Shown here piece after piece: positions 11,601 through 20,105 of a stretch of DNA of 64,000 nucleotides. Within the stretch, counting starts at the first letter, position 1; each line of letters starts with the position of its first letter. The notes under the pieces are model-generated. The model made no database searches, had not been told where the DNA came from, and was given only the letters and a program-made list of their open reading frames with translations. The DNA is from Areca catechu (Eukaryota; Streptophyta; Magnoliopsida; Arecales; Arecaceae), in NCBI GenBank assembly GCA_021397845.1, contig CM038040.1, forward strand, positions 63,132,088 to 63,196,087, written 5' to 3'. Made by a program: the position numbers and the translations under genes.

Positions 11601-14600
11601 AAATTTTTTTATTATTTTTTCTTCTTCTCCTCACTTTTCTTTTTTATTATTATTTTTCTTTCTTTTCTTCTTTTTCTTTCTTTTTCCTCTTTCTCTTTTT
11701 TTTCATTTTCTTTCTTTTCTTTTCTTTTTCCTTTTTTTTCCTTCTTTCTTTCTTTCTTCTTTTTTTTTCCCCTGGTTCTCTTCTTAGTTCGGCCCGTATG
11801 GCCTTCCCCAATACCTTGGACTAGGAAAGAGAGAAAAGGGAAGGAAACTCACCAGCAAGGCATGACGATGGTGATAACGGGGCGGCGGCGGCACTTGAGT
11901 TCCAGCGATGGTAGAGGCCGAAATCCAAGGATCAAAAAGATGGAAAGGAAGGAGGATTTGGGAGTTTTCGATGGCAATCGACTTTATACTTGGCTCCGCC
12001 ACTACTGGAGCTGGGGAAGATAGAGGAGGAGGGCAGAGGGGTTCGTTCCGATTCAATAGAGATGGTGAAGAGGGTTTAAAGAAGGATTTTGGTATGGATA
12101 ATGCATGGCTTGCCTAGGGATATAGCCCGTCCTAGGGTCCTGCCAACTTCAGCCCAATTGGCCCAAAACCAGGCCCAAAATCAGGATTTCACATCATGTT
12201 TCATGGAAAATAAAAATTTGTGAGATATGGGTTTCTAGCTTTATTTTGTGAAGAGAATCGGATCTTTTTTTCTAGAAGTATCCTTAAGGCCCTAAATGGA
12301 ATATGGTAAGGTCTTTTCTTTTATGAAGAATATAATAAGTATTTTATATAGCTTTCCAAGGAAAGCATATGCTCAACTAAATATAAGGCATTCTAAAATA
12401 TGTTATTTTCTCATAGTCAACCAAACAAGCCAAAACCACTTTCCTGGTCATCATATTTTAGAAATCAAATTCTCGAGAAAAGTATTTCAATGAGATAATT
12501 TTTTTCCCGCAGACGAAATAAACCCTTAATTTCTTTGAATTTAGGCTACCAAATTTAATTCCCATTGTTGAGTTGATGATGGATGGTTTTTGTGACTAGG
12601 GACCGAGGGGCAAAGCTCAGCAAAATCATTGCCACGCAAAAAAAAGATCAATTTTGCATGATCCTCTTAATTCAGGATGTGTCTGAGTAATGTCTTGAAA
12701 AGATAGTTAATGTAGGTGAAACCATGTTGACATTTTGATGGCCTTGCCATTTGCTTATGTGGCCTACTTAATATTTGAAACATCAGGTGTTAATGATTAT
12801 AATCTTCCATCATTGGTGTGGTTGCTCAAATTTGTATTATTGATGAATGGAACCTCCAATTATATTTAATAAATGTATGAATGAGTTAATGGTAACATGT
12901 TTCATGGTCTACAGGAATAATGGAGATTGTGATGTCACCATAAAGATACTGTTCTGTGGAATATGCCACTCGGACCTTCACTGCATCAAGAATGAATGGA
13001 AAAATACCCTTTCCCAATCATTCCAGGGTATGCAACATTTAACACTGTCAGGCTTTTTATTTCCGTATTCAGGCTTCTGTGCTGGCTTTTTGTGGCTCGG
13101 GACGATGACCACCTGCTGTAAAATATTTCACGTATATCTGCTTTAGGATCCTTTTGCAGCTGGCGATTTCTATCCACAGTTGCTAAATTTTTCTGAACAT
13201 ATTAAAACTAACATAGACGACATTTTAATGAAAAAACTCACTTTCTGGTTGGAATGCTATTTGTTATATTTTTAGTTCCGTGGACTTTATTATCTCTTTG
13301 CTACTCAAAATTACTCTTGGTAACCTAAGCAAAAGTTCACCTGTAGATTCGGCTATTATTACTAGCTCCGGGAGCTGGGTCTAAACCTTGTTTTAATCGA
13401 GAAATTTTACTTCCCATTTGGTACAAGTATGATGTACCTACCTGTACAAACGTGTAAATCCTGAGTAGTTTATGAGGTTCAGGCAAATTTGACTGCTTTT
13501 AAGTTTCTGTCAGGGAGTACATGACATCAGTGAACTCTTGCCTTAGAACAACAACTGATTTAGCACCACATTTTCATGATTATCTTTGGAGTGGAAACCT
13601 TGTTATTTTCAATGAACTTTTTGCTCATTTTTCCTTTTCTCAATCTATAAATTTTCATCCGGTTCATGTTTTGATCAGCCTGTTATTCTCTTGTGTCTTC
13701 TTAAAATGAATTTAAAGAAACTAAAACCCTGCATTTTTGGAACTACTCCCAAGTGCCAACATTTTTCTCTTGATGATAAAAGTCAAAGATCTAACTATCT
13801 TCTGCAACTTGCTTGATGGTGAAATTATTTATTTACTTATTGCCACCCTGGTCTTAACCATTGCATTCATATTATTGCTCGAATCAATGGAAAACTAATT
13901 CTAGTGCCAATTCTAACTTCATGGGTTTTGCCTGCACGACGAGATGGATAACAAAAGCTTGCTCTGAACTATGTCTCTCCTCGATCCATTATAAAGCAGG
14001 ATGGTAAAATGACCTCTAGGCGATAGTATCGTACTATTACATAAAACATTGTTTTGGTTGTGGACATGCATGGCCATCAAACTACTTTTCAATCTTTGCC
14101 CAAGAAAATAAGACGTCGAGTGGCAGGAAATGGTGATAATTATTCATTGTTATACTAATCCAGGTTGACATTCTTCTTAGCTCTGTTGCCTTATGCAGTT
14201 GCAACAGGCTCAGTATTTTTTCAATTGTTAATAGTTGATAATGGTTAATGAGTTTCTCAAACTCTCAGTTCACTAAATTTGTTAGTTGGGAGACCTAAAA
14301 ATCAAATCCGATGACTAGGAGGAAGGTCTCAGCAAAATAGAGTAGTGCTCAGAGAAGCAGAAATATTTGAAATTGCTTCAATCTCCAACACATTCATTCA
14401 CAAGTACAAATCAACTCCCACCATTATATCAAGCAATTTTCTAATTATTTCAATGATAGCCCTGAAAGGCATGAAGCTTTAGTTGGTTTACTAAAAAGGA
14501 CTGCACATGGGTTGTTCTTTTGCAGGCATGAAATTGTGGGCATCATTACTGAGGCAGGGCTCAATGTGCAAAAGTACAAGGCCGGAGACAAGGTGGGCGT

Positions 14601-15604
14601 AGGGTGCATGGTTAGTTCTTGCCACTCCTGTGACAGCTGCAAACAGGGGTTCGAGAAACACTGTCCTAGAATGATACTTACATACAATTCCATCGACACC
14701 GATGGAACAAAGACATTTGGAGGTTTTTCTGATATGATCGTCGTTAATGAGCATTTTGTCATTCGGTTCCCTGAAAATTTGCCCCTGGACAAGGGTGCAC
14801 CACTGCTATGTGCAGGGATCACGGTGTACAGCCCATGAAATACTTTGGACTCGATGAATCTGGAAAGCATCTTGGGGTTGTGGTCTCGGTGGCCTTGGCC
14901 ATGTGGCTGTGAAGTTTGGTAAGGCCCTTGGGATGAAGGTCACGGTGATCAGCTCATCCCAGCGCAAAGAGAAGGAAGCAATTGAAAGGTGGGTGCTGAC
15001 TTTTTCTTGGTCAGCAGTAATGCTGAGCAAATGAAGGTATAAAATGTGTGCAGACTTGAACATGCATGGTTCCCCCTGCTGCCTCATTTTCTCCTCTATC
15101 TGTTCATTTATATGTACAGTCATAAATTACATTGTGCTGTCAGGCTGCTATGGGCACCATGGATGTATTATCAACACCGTGTCTGCAGACCATTCCCTTA
15201 TGCCATTGCTTTTACTGCTGAAGACCCATGGCAAGCTGATCATGGTCGGTTTTACCAGAGAAGCCATTGAGCCTACCAGTTTTTCCATTGGTTGGGGGTA
15301 AGTTTACACGCAGCCACCTTCACTTAGATATGATGCAAAATTACTGTTTCTTCTGTTTTATCTAATGCGATTTTGATGAGGGAATTTCTTTGATCTGTGA
15401 ACAGGTGGGAAGATCGTGGCAGGCAGTATGATGGAGGAATAAAGGATACCCAGGAGATGATAGACTTCGCTGGAAAGAACAATATAACTGCAGATTGAGC
15501 TAATTGGTATGGATTATGTGAACAAGGCAATGGAGCGGCTTGTCAAGGCAGATGTCAAATATCGATTCGTCATTGACATAGCCAACAGCTTAACTGCTGC
15601 CTAG
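2496..15604 (+). CDS. CAD / probable mannitol dehydrogenase-like gene, five exons, reading frame disrupted
   Basis: This is a zinc-dependent medium-chain alcohol dehydrogenase of the plant cinnamyl alcohol dehydrogenase / mannitol dehydrogenase group, normally a cytosolic NADP(H) enzyme oxidising alcohols such as mannitol or cinnamyl alcohol. Exons are 2496-2620, 12915-13027, 14526-15036, 15144-15297 and 15405-15604, all with GT-AG introns. Visible hallmarks are GWAARD near the N-terminus, the catalytic-zinc motif CGICHSDLH, the structural-zinc cysteines CHSCDSCKQGFEKHC, LLCAGITVYSP, a glycine-rich nucleotide-binding stretch (readable only across frames) and a C-terminal RFVID. Codons split correctly across introns 1 and 2. 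The frame breaks near 13005, 14834, 14883, 14989, 15165, 15436 and 15493, each about one base missing (two at the last), with an in-frame TGA at 14836. It is either a recent pseudogene or a gene with indel errors in the assembly. The substrate cannot be told from sequence alone. Confidence 0.85.
2621..3571 (+). other. 5' part of intron 1
   Basis: AT-rich intronic sequence with no coding signal. A 13-base direct repeat (GAATTTTAGTAAC) occurs at 3109-3121 and 3198-3210. Nothing else is recognised. Confidence 0.6.
3572..4078. mobile_element. Tourist/Harbinger-like MITE in intron 1
   Basis: An AT-rich, non-coding 507 bp unit bounded by imperfect inverted termini: GGTCTGTTTGGTTGGAGTA on the left, and on the right the reverse complement of GGATCGGTTTGATTGGAAGTA. 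The flanking trinucleotides are TGA and TTA, compatible with a mutated 3-bp TTA duplication. The GG..CTGTTTGG terminus is common in Tourist-like MITEs. Family assignment is inference. Confidence 0.55.
4225..6147 (-). repeat. 3' LTR of element B
   Basis: A 1923 bp LTR. It includes a long pyrimidine tract at about 5415-5580 on the + strand and a more GC-balanced part (about 5620-6110), both with counterparts in the other LTR. Small open frames here sit in low-complexity or repeated LTR sequence and are not taken as genes. Confidence 0.85.
6148..7863 (-). other. Interior of element B, non-coding
   Basis: AT-rich (many TCAATA/AAATCA-like stretches) with no ORF showing gag, protease, RT or integrase motifs on either strand. 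The only open frame above 100 residues (7513-7818, +) is low-complexity and unlike known element proteins. Confidence 0.75.
8293..9403 (+). repeat. 5' LTR of element A
   Basis: A 1111 bp LTR ending GGCAACA just before the PBS. It contains several copies of a GAGTCGACTC / GAGCCGACTC motif between about 8460 and 8620. Confidence 0.85.
9406..9417 (+). other. Primer binding site of element A
   Basis: TGGTATCAGAGC, complementary to the 3' end of plant initiator tRNA-Met, three bases after the LTR. Confidence 0.85.
9779..10840 (+). repeat. 3' LTR of element A
   Basis: A 1062 bp LTR closely similar to 8293-9403 and ending AGACAACA. It has fewer GTCGACTC-type motifs than the 5' LTR (one stretch is missing around 9960). 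Confidence 0.85.
12194..12914 (+). other. 3' part of intron 1
   Basis: Ordinary AT-rich intron sequence after the TSD of element B, ending in the acceptor ...CTACAG. Nothing else recognised. Confidence 0.6.
12915..13027 (+). CDS. Exon 2 of the CAD/mannitol dehydrogenase-like gene
   Basis: Encodes the catalytic-zinc region FCGICHSDLH and IKNEW. About one base is missing near 13001-13010 (a run of A and C homopolymers), after which the expected FPIIPG appears in another frame. The donor is CCAGG|GTATGC; exon 3 completes the Gly codon and continues with HEIVG. Confidence 0.85.
13028..14525 (+). other. Intron 2
   Basis: AT-rich intron of about 1.5 kb with GT...TTTTGCAG ends. No element structure or coding signal was recognised in it. 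Confidence 0.7.
14526..15036 (+). CDS. Exon 3 of the CAD/mannitol dehydrogenase-like gene
   Basis: Runs from HEIVGIITEAG through the structural-zinc cysteines (CHSCDSCKQGFEKHC) and LLCAGITVYSP to the cofactor-binding half. Three single-base losses are visible: near 14834 (CCC to CC, giving TGA at 14836), near 14883 (GGG to GG within the glycine-rich loop) and near 14989. The rest of the domain is readable by changing frame. The donor is ATGAAG|GTATAA. Confidence 0.85.
15144..15297 (+). CDS. Exon 4 of the CAD/mannitol dehydrogenase-like gene
   Basis: Encodes AAMGTMDV, then (after about one missing base near 15165) IINTVSADHSLMP and a GKLIMVGF motif typical of the cofactor domain. The donor is GGGG|GTAAGT. 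The phase to exon 5 also looks off by one, suggesting a further small indel near the junction. Confidence 0.8.
15405..15604 (+). CDS. Exon 5 of the CAD/mannitol dehydrogenase-like gene
   Basis: Encodes the C-terminal GKIVAGSMM, TQEMIDFAGKNNITAD, MDYVNKAMERL and YRFVID segments and ends at TAG 15602-15604. It has about one missing base near 15436 and two near 15493. The similarity runs to the stop, so the gene end is complete. Confidence 0.8.
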
Positions 15605-16020
15605 TTTTGAGTCTACGGACTTCTTCACCAACATTTGCAACTGCCATGCTTGCCGCTTTATGTTGATTTCTAATAATTGGTCCTTGCTGTCCCTATCACC
15701 AAGGTGTAGTCTTTAAGGCACAATTCTGAGTATTTCTTCCGAGACTTTGAATAAGCCGCTATCAGGTGGTCATTAGTACGTATATAATATGAGGTTGATG
15801 CTTGCCAAAGCATGGAAAATTAAGTAATCTTTTAGCATGTGCAATATAATCCAGCATGCCTTGATGATCATATAACATATGCACGGCGGTAATATGTGCT
15901 AGACTTTGCTGAGGATTTTCACAAATGCAGCAAGTTGGCTGAAATATGTTAATCTGTTATTGCTGGTTAAAGTAGATCATCACGAAGTGTTATTAGCCTG
16001 ACATATTATTGACGATTTTT
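15605..16020 (+). other. 3' UTR and downstream flank of the dehydrogenase gene
   Basis: AT-rich, no coding signal. Weak AATAA-like signals occur (for example near 15750), but none can be named as the polyadenylation site. Confidence 0.5.
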
Positions 16021-16458
16021 TTTTTTTAATGCTAAAAAAAAAAAATTCCAAAAATAGGTGTCAGGTGGAATATTTACGAAAATAAGTGTTTTTGGCTGAC
16101 ATGGACATGCGGTGCCAAAAAATACCTGTCACGTGGCAGGGGGTTGGTAGCTGGGTTGAAATCGTCTTTGGAAAAAACGATTTCATGCCGAGAAATTATC
16201 TTTCCAAAAGATGATTTCAAGCTTTCTCATGTCCTTCCGTGTTGGCCTGAGAAATTATCTTTGGAAAAGACGATTTTTCAACTTGAAATCGTATTTACCA
16301 AAGACGATTTCAACCGGAAAAATTCATAAATTCCTAAAATATTCTTTTAAAAAAATTCAAAATAACTATGGATAGCATTTTCGTAATAAATGAATGGCAT
16401 TTTTGTAATTAAATCAAAGATTATGAAGGGCATTTGGAAAATGAATGTTCTCGTTGCA
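16021..16458. repeat. Uncharacterised repeat with alternating inverted AAATCGTCTTT motifs
   Basis: Homopolymer T and A runs are followed by phrases such as AAATAGGTGTCAGGTGGAATATTTAC. Between 16158 and 16320 there are about six copies, in both orientations, of AAATCGTCTTTGGAAAA / AAAGACGATTT. No coding signal or terminal structure was recognised. Confidence 0.5.
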
Positions 16459-16598
16459 GGTCCAGGAGAGGAGGACCATCGGATGGCGAGGCGGGGCGCA
16501 CCCAGCATGGAGATCTAGGAGCCGAGAACGGTGGGCGGGGGAGGAGCGCACTCCAGCGCCGGCAGGAGCTACGGGCCATGACGATCTTGGCGGCAACA
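16459..16598 (+). repeat. Truncated 5' LTR of element C
   Basis: 140 bp matching the end of the LTR at 24649-24788 (GTCCAGGAGAGGAGGACC ... GGCGGCAACA), cut on the left at an unrelated repeat. Confidence 0.85.
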
Positions 16599-16601
16599 GA
16601 T

Positions 16602-16619
16602 TGGAGCGCCAGGTAGGGG
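16602..16619 (+). other. Primer binding site of element C
   Basis: TGGAGCGCCAGGTAGGGG lies three bases after the LTR end. It resembles TGGCGCGCCAGGTAGGGG-type sites of Tat elements. Element D has the related TGGCATGCCAGGTAGGAGGG. Confidence 0.7.
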
Positions 16620-17480
16620 CGAGAGACAGGCATGACTAAGTCCTTCGCCACTCCCCAGACCAACACATCGTAGAAGAACGGTGACGACATAAGATGGAAA
16701 GGTCAACAGATAAGCGATCTTTTCTAGGCCTCTCCAATACGTCACTCCCCCCGTCCCCTTCGGCGGGAATCTGCATGCGAAACCATCAGGCACACAACGA
16801 AAGTGCGCCTGGAGAAGCATGAGCACCAGCTGGTGGGATCCCCCCCATTGGTCTGTCAGTACGCGAGACCCAGCTGTCGAGCCTCCGGATTGCAGCGTCC
16901 ACCGCTGGTGGAATCCTTCATCGCCATAGTACGGTGAAGTGTCATCACCTTCACCGCAATCACGGCCGCGACATTGAAAGGCTACCGTGAGCAGGAGATT
17001 GAGAAGCTCATCAAGGAGATCCACCTCCCAAGATTTGTGGGGGGCAGACTCAAGCGGGGACCCCAAGCGCTTGCCGGTCCCCGTCGTCTTCAAACACCAA
17101 CAGCTGCACCACTACGAAAGCAGCGGGTGCGATCGCCCGAGAATCGTGCATGGACCCAAGAAGACTTAGGGGGCAAGGAGCCCCGAGGGTAATCTCCCCG
17201 CCACGCAGCAAGGAGAAAGCGAAAGAAGAAAGCTAAATAAAGATGCCACGATCGTCAGCACGACGGTGGCGAACCACCATGGGAAGGCTCCTACGAGGCT
17301 CCCTAAGTCCATCGCGAGAGGCCCATTACCTCGAAGAACTCGACGGTGTTAGGCTCCCCGAGAGGGGAGGGCCTACAGCCCGCGAAGACGCTCCCGATGA
17401 GGTAAGTCCCCTCACCACAATTATGGTGACGATTTTTTCCCTTGCATGGGAGTCTGCATATTTTGCAGGAAATGGTCAAC
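16620..17480 (+). other. Leader region of element C
   Basis: GC-rich sequence between the PBS and the first tandem array. Short open frames occur on both strands (for example 16569-17093, minus, and 16974-17192, plus), but none shows a recognisable gag or pol motif. It may be the remnant of a leader and gag start. Confidence 0.45.
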
Positions 17481-17485
17481 AACAT

Positions 17486-19060
17486 CCCCGAGCCCAGCTC
17501 CAGGACGTAAAAGAATTTTCGAGCCACGTAGCTCTCACTTCCCGGCACCCCCGAGCCTAGCTCAAGGATGCCAGAGGAACTTCGAGCCATGTAGCTCTCC
17601 ACTCCAAGCATCCCCGAGCCCATTTCCAGGACGTCAAAGAAATTTCGAGCCACATAGCTCCCACTTCCCAGCGCCCTCGAGCCTAACTCCAAGATGCTAG
17701 AGGAACTTCGAGCCACGTAGCTCCCACTTCCCAGCGCCCCCGAGCCTAGCTCCAGGATGCCAGAAAAACTTTGAGCCACGTAGCTCCACTTTCCCAGCGC
17801 CCCCGAGCCTAGTTCCAGGATGCCAGAGGAACTTCGAGCCACGTAGCTCTCCCACTCCAAGCGTTCCCGAGCCAGCTCTGGGATGTCAAAGAAATTTCGA
17901 GCCACGTAGCTCCCACTTCCCAGTGCCCCGAGCCTAGCTCCAGGATGCCAGAGGAATTGAGCCACGTAGATCTCCAACTCCCAGCGCCCCGACCTAGCTC
18001 CGGATGCCGAGAGAAACTTCGAGCTACGTAGCTCTCCCACTCAAGCATCTCTGAGCCCAGCTCCAGGACGTCAAAGAAATTTTGAGCCACGTAGCTCCCA
18101 TTTCCCAGTGCCCCCGAGCCTAGCTCCAGGATGCCAGAGGAACTTCGAGCCATGTAGCTCTCCAACTCCCAGTGCCCCCGAGCCTAGCTCCAGGATGCCA
18201 GAGGAACTTCGAGCCACGTAGCTCTCCCACTCCAAGCATCCCTGAGCCCAGCTCCAGGACGTCAAAGAAATTTTGAGCCACGTAGCTCCACTTCCCAGCG
18301 CCCCCAAGCCTAGCTCTAGGATGCCAGAGGAATTCGAGCCATGTAGCTCTCCAACTCCAGCGCCCCCGAGCCTAGCTCCAGGACGCTAGAGGAACTTCGA
18401 GCCACGTAGCTCTCCCACTCCAGCATCCCCGAGCCCAGCTCCAGGACGTCAAAGAATTTTGAGCACGTAGCTCCCACTTCCCAGCACCCCTGAGCCTAGC
18501 TCCAGGATGCCAGAGGAACTTCGAGCCACGTTGCTCCCACTTCCCAGTGCCACCGAGCCTAGCTCCAGGATGCCAGAGGAACTTTGAGCCACGTAGCTCT
18601 CCCACTCCAAGCATCCCGAGCCCAGCTCCAGGACGTCAAAGAAATTTCGAGCCACATGCTCTCCCACTCCAAGCATCCCCGAGCCCAGCTCCAGGACGTC
18701 AAAGAAATTTCGAGCCATGTAGCTCTCCAACTCCAAGCGCCCATGAGCCTAGCTCCAGGATGCCAAAGAAATTTTGTGCCACGTAGCTCTCCAATCCAAG
18801 AGTCCCCGAGCCAGCTCCAGGACGCCTTCTCAAGATCAGAGCTCAGATCTCCGGCCAAAAGAATCGAGCGAAGCAGCTCTCTATCTCAAACGTCTTCGAG
18901 CCTAGCTCCGAGATGCCAAGGGATCACGGGGCCACGCAGCTCCCGTCAATGCCTCGAGCCTAGCTCCAAGGCGCCAAAGACCTGAGCCAAGATCTCAGGC
19001 AATCCTGGGCCTGAGCCTAGCTCCATATCCAGGAAGGCCTCGAGCCTAGCTCCAAGGCAA
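17486..19060 (+). repeat. Tandem array of about 63 bp units, element C
   Basis: About 22 units, each beginning near GAGCC(C/T)AGCTCCAGGA and containing GAGCCACGTAGCTC, run from 17486 to about 18830, with looser copies to about 19060. Two unit subtypes differ in the middle (ATGCCAGAGGAACTT versus ACGTCAAAGAAATTT). The unit equals 21 codons, so long open frames (for example 17303-18040, minus) arise without needing to encode anything. Confidence 0.85.
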
Positions 19061-19380
19061 TCAAGACCGGTAACCCCCCTTACCCCGATCTCCCCACACA
19101 AAGAAGACGGGGGGAGGAAAGAAAGGGAACAAAAGGGGGAAGCCCGGCAAGCCCCCTCTCTGATCTCCCCACTCGAAAAGAAGACAGAGGGGAATGAAAG
19201 AAAGATAACAAAATGGGGGGTCCAGCCAACATATCTCCTCTGATCTCCCCACTCTGAAAATAAAGGAAGAAGAAAAAAAAAAGGAAAAAGAAAAAGAAAA
19301 ATGCATGAAAGAGAGTGGGGAAGGAAAGAAAGAGGGGACAAGAAGAAAATACAGCACCATCAAAGCTATTACTTTCAGCA
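19061..19380 (+). other. Spacer between tandem arrays of element C
   Basis: Three short repeats of (T/C)GATCTCCCCAC(T/A)C..AAA..GAAGA and a purine-rich stretch. No coding signal. Confidence 0.5.
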
Positions 19381-19389
19381 GCTCTCAGC

Positions 19390-19930
19390 CATCTTATCCT
19401 CGAGCCCAGCTCCAGGACACCTTCTCAAGATTGGAGCTCAGATCTCCAACCAAGAGAACTTCGAGCCAGCAGCTCTCAGCAATCTTCGTCCCCGAGACCA
19501 GCTCCAAGACAACTCCAAGAGCAGAGCTTAGATCTCCAGCCAAGAGAAATGCGAGGGCCACAGCGCTCTCAGCCATCTTCGTCCCCGAGCCAACTCCAGG
19601 ACTCCTTCTCAAGACCGGAGCTTAGATCTCTTGGCCAGAGAACTTCGAGCCAAGCCAGCTCTCAGCCATCTTCGTCCCGAGCCCAGCTCCAGGACACCTT
19701 TCAAGACCAGGAGCTCAGATCTATGGCCAAGAGAACTTCTAGCCCAACAGCCCTCAGCAATTAATCCCGAGCCAGCTCCAGGAACCTTTCAAGACCAGAG
19801 CTCAGATCTCCGGCCAAGGAACTTCGAGCACAAGCGCTCTCAGCGACCTTCATCCCCGTAGCCCAGCTCTAGGACACTTCTCAAGACCGAAGCTCAGATC
19901 TCCGGCCAAGAGGACTTCGAGCCGCACGGC
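19390..19930 (+). repeat. Second tandem array of about 92 bp units, element C
   Basis: About six units carry CGAGCCCAGCTCCAGGACACC, CAAGACCGGAGCTCAGATCTC, and CAGCTCTCAGCCATCTTCGTCC. They share the GAGCCCAGCTCCAGG core with the 63 bp array, so one probably derives from the other. Confidence 0.8.
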
Positions 19931-20105
19931 CCTCGGCTAATGACATCATCGGGCCTAACGGCCCATGAGTGTCCCAACCTCAAGCAAGGTGAAGCCCTTC
20001 TCTCTGATGTCCTCAAACAAAAACAGCAAAGCAAAAAAAAAAAAAGAAGAAGAGAAGAAGAGAGGAGGGGAGAGAGCATCTGACAAAGTAATCCAATTTC
20101 ATTGA

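Larger units (their letters stand above)
4225..12193 (-). mobile_element. Element B: coding-free (LARD-like) LTR retrotransposon in intron 1
   Basis: Two related LTRs (4225-6147 and 7864-12193, the latter enlarged by element A) begin TGTCA and end TTTCACA on the + strand. The 5-bp TSD TCATG is perfect (4220-4224 and 12194-12198). Orientation is minus: the reverse complement of the iMet-type PBS (GCTCTGATACCA) lies at about 7846-7857 just inside the right LTR, and a purine tract (GTAGGAGGGGAAA on the minus strand) abuts the left LTR. The interior of about 1.7 kb has no gag or pol similarity, so the element must have been mobilised in trans. It lies antisense to the host gene. Confidence 0.88.
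7864..12193 (-). repeat. 5' LTR of element B, interrupted by element A
   Basis: It shares start, end and internal order with the LTR at 4225-6147, including the pyrimidine tract (about 11600-11770) and the GC-balanced segment (11780-12190). The interruption falls between ...AAACAAC and CTCATGC, which are contiguous in the other copy. Confidence 0.85.

Noticed and set aside
16569..17093. 174-residue minus-strand frame as a gene
   Set aside because: It overlaps the PBS and leader of element C, shows no known motif and is flanked by element sequence only.
17303..18040. 245-residue repetitive open frame taken as a gene
   Set aside because: It is a by-product of a 63 bp tandem array (divisible by three), with many unit-to-unit indels.
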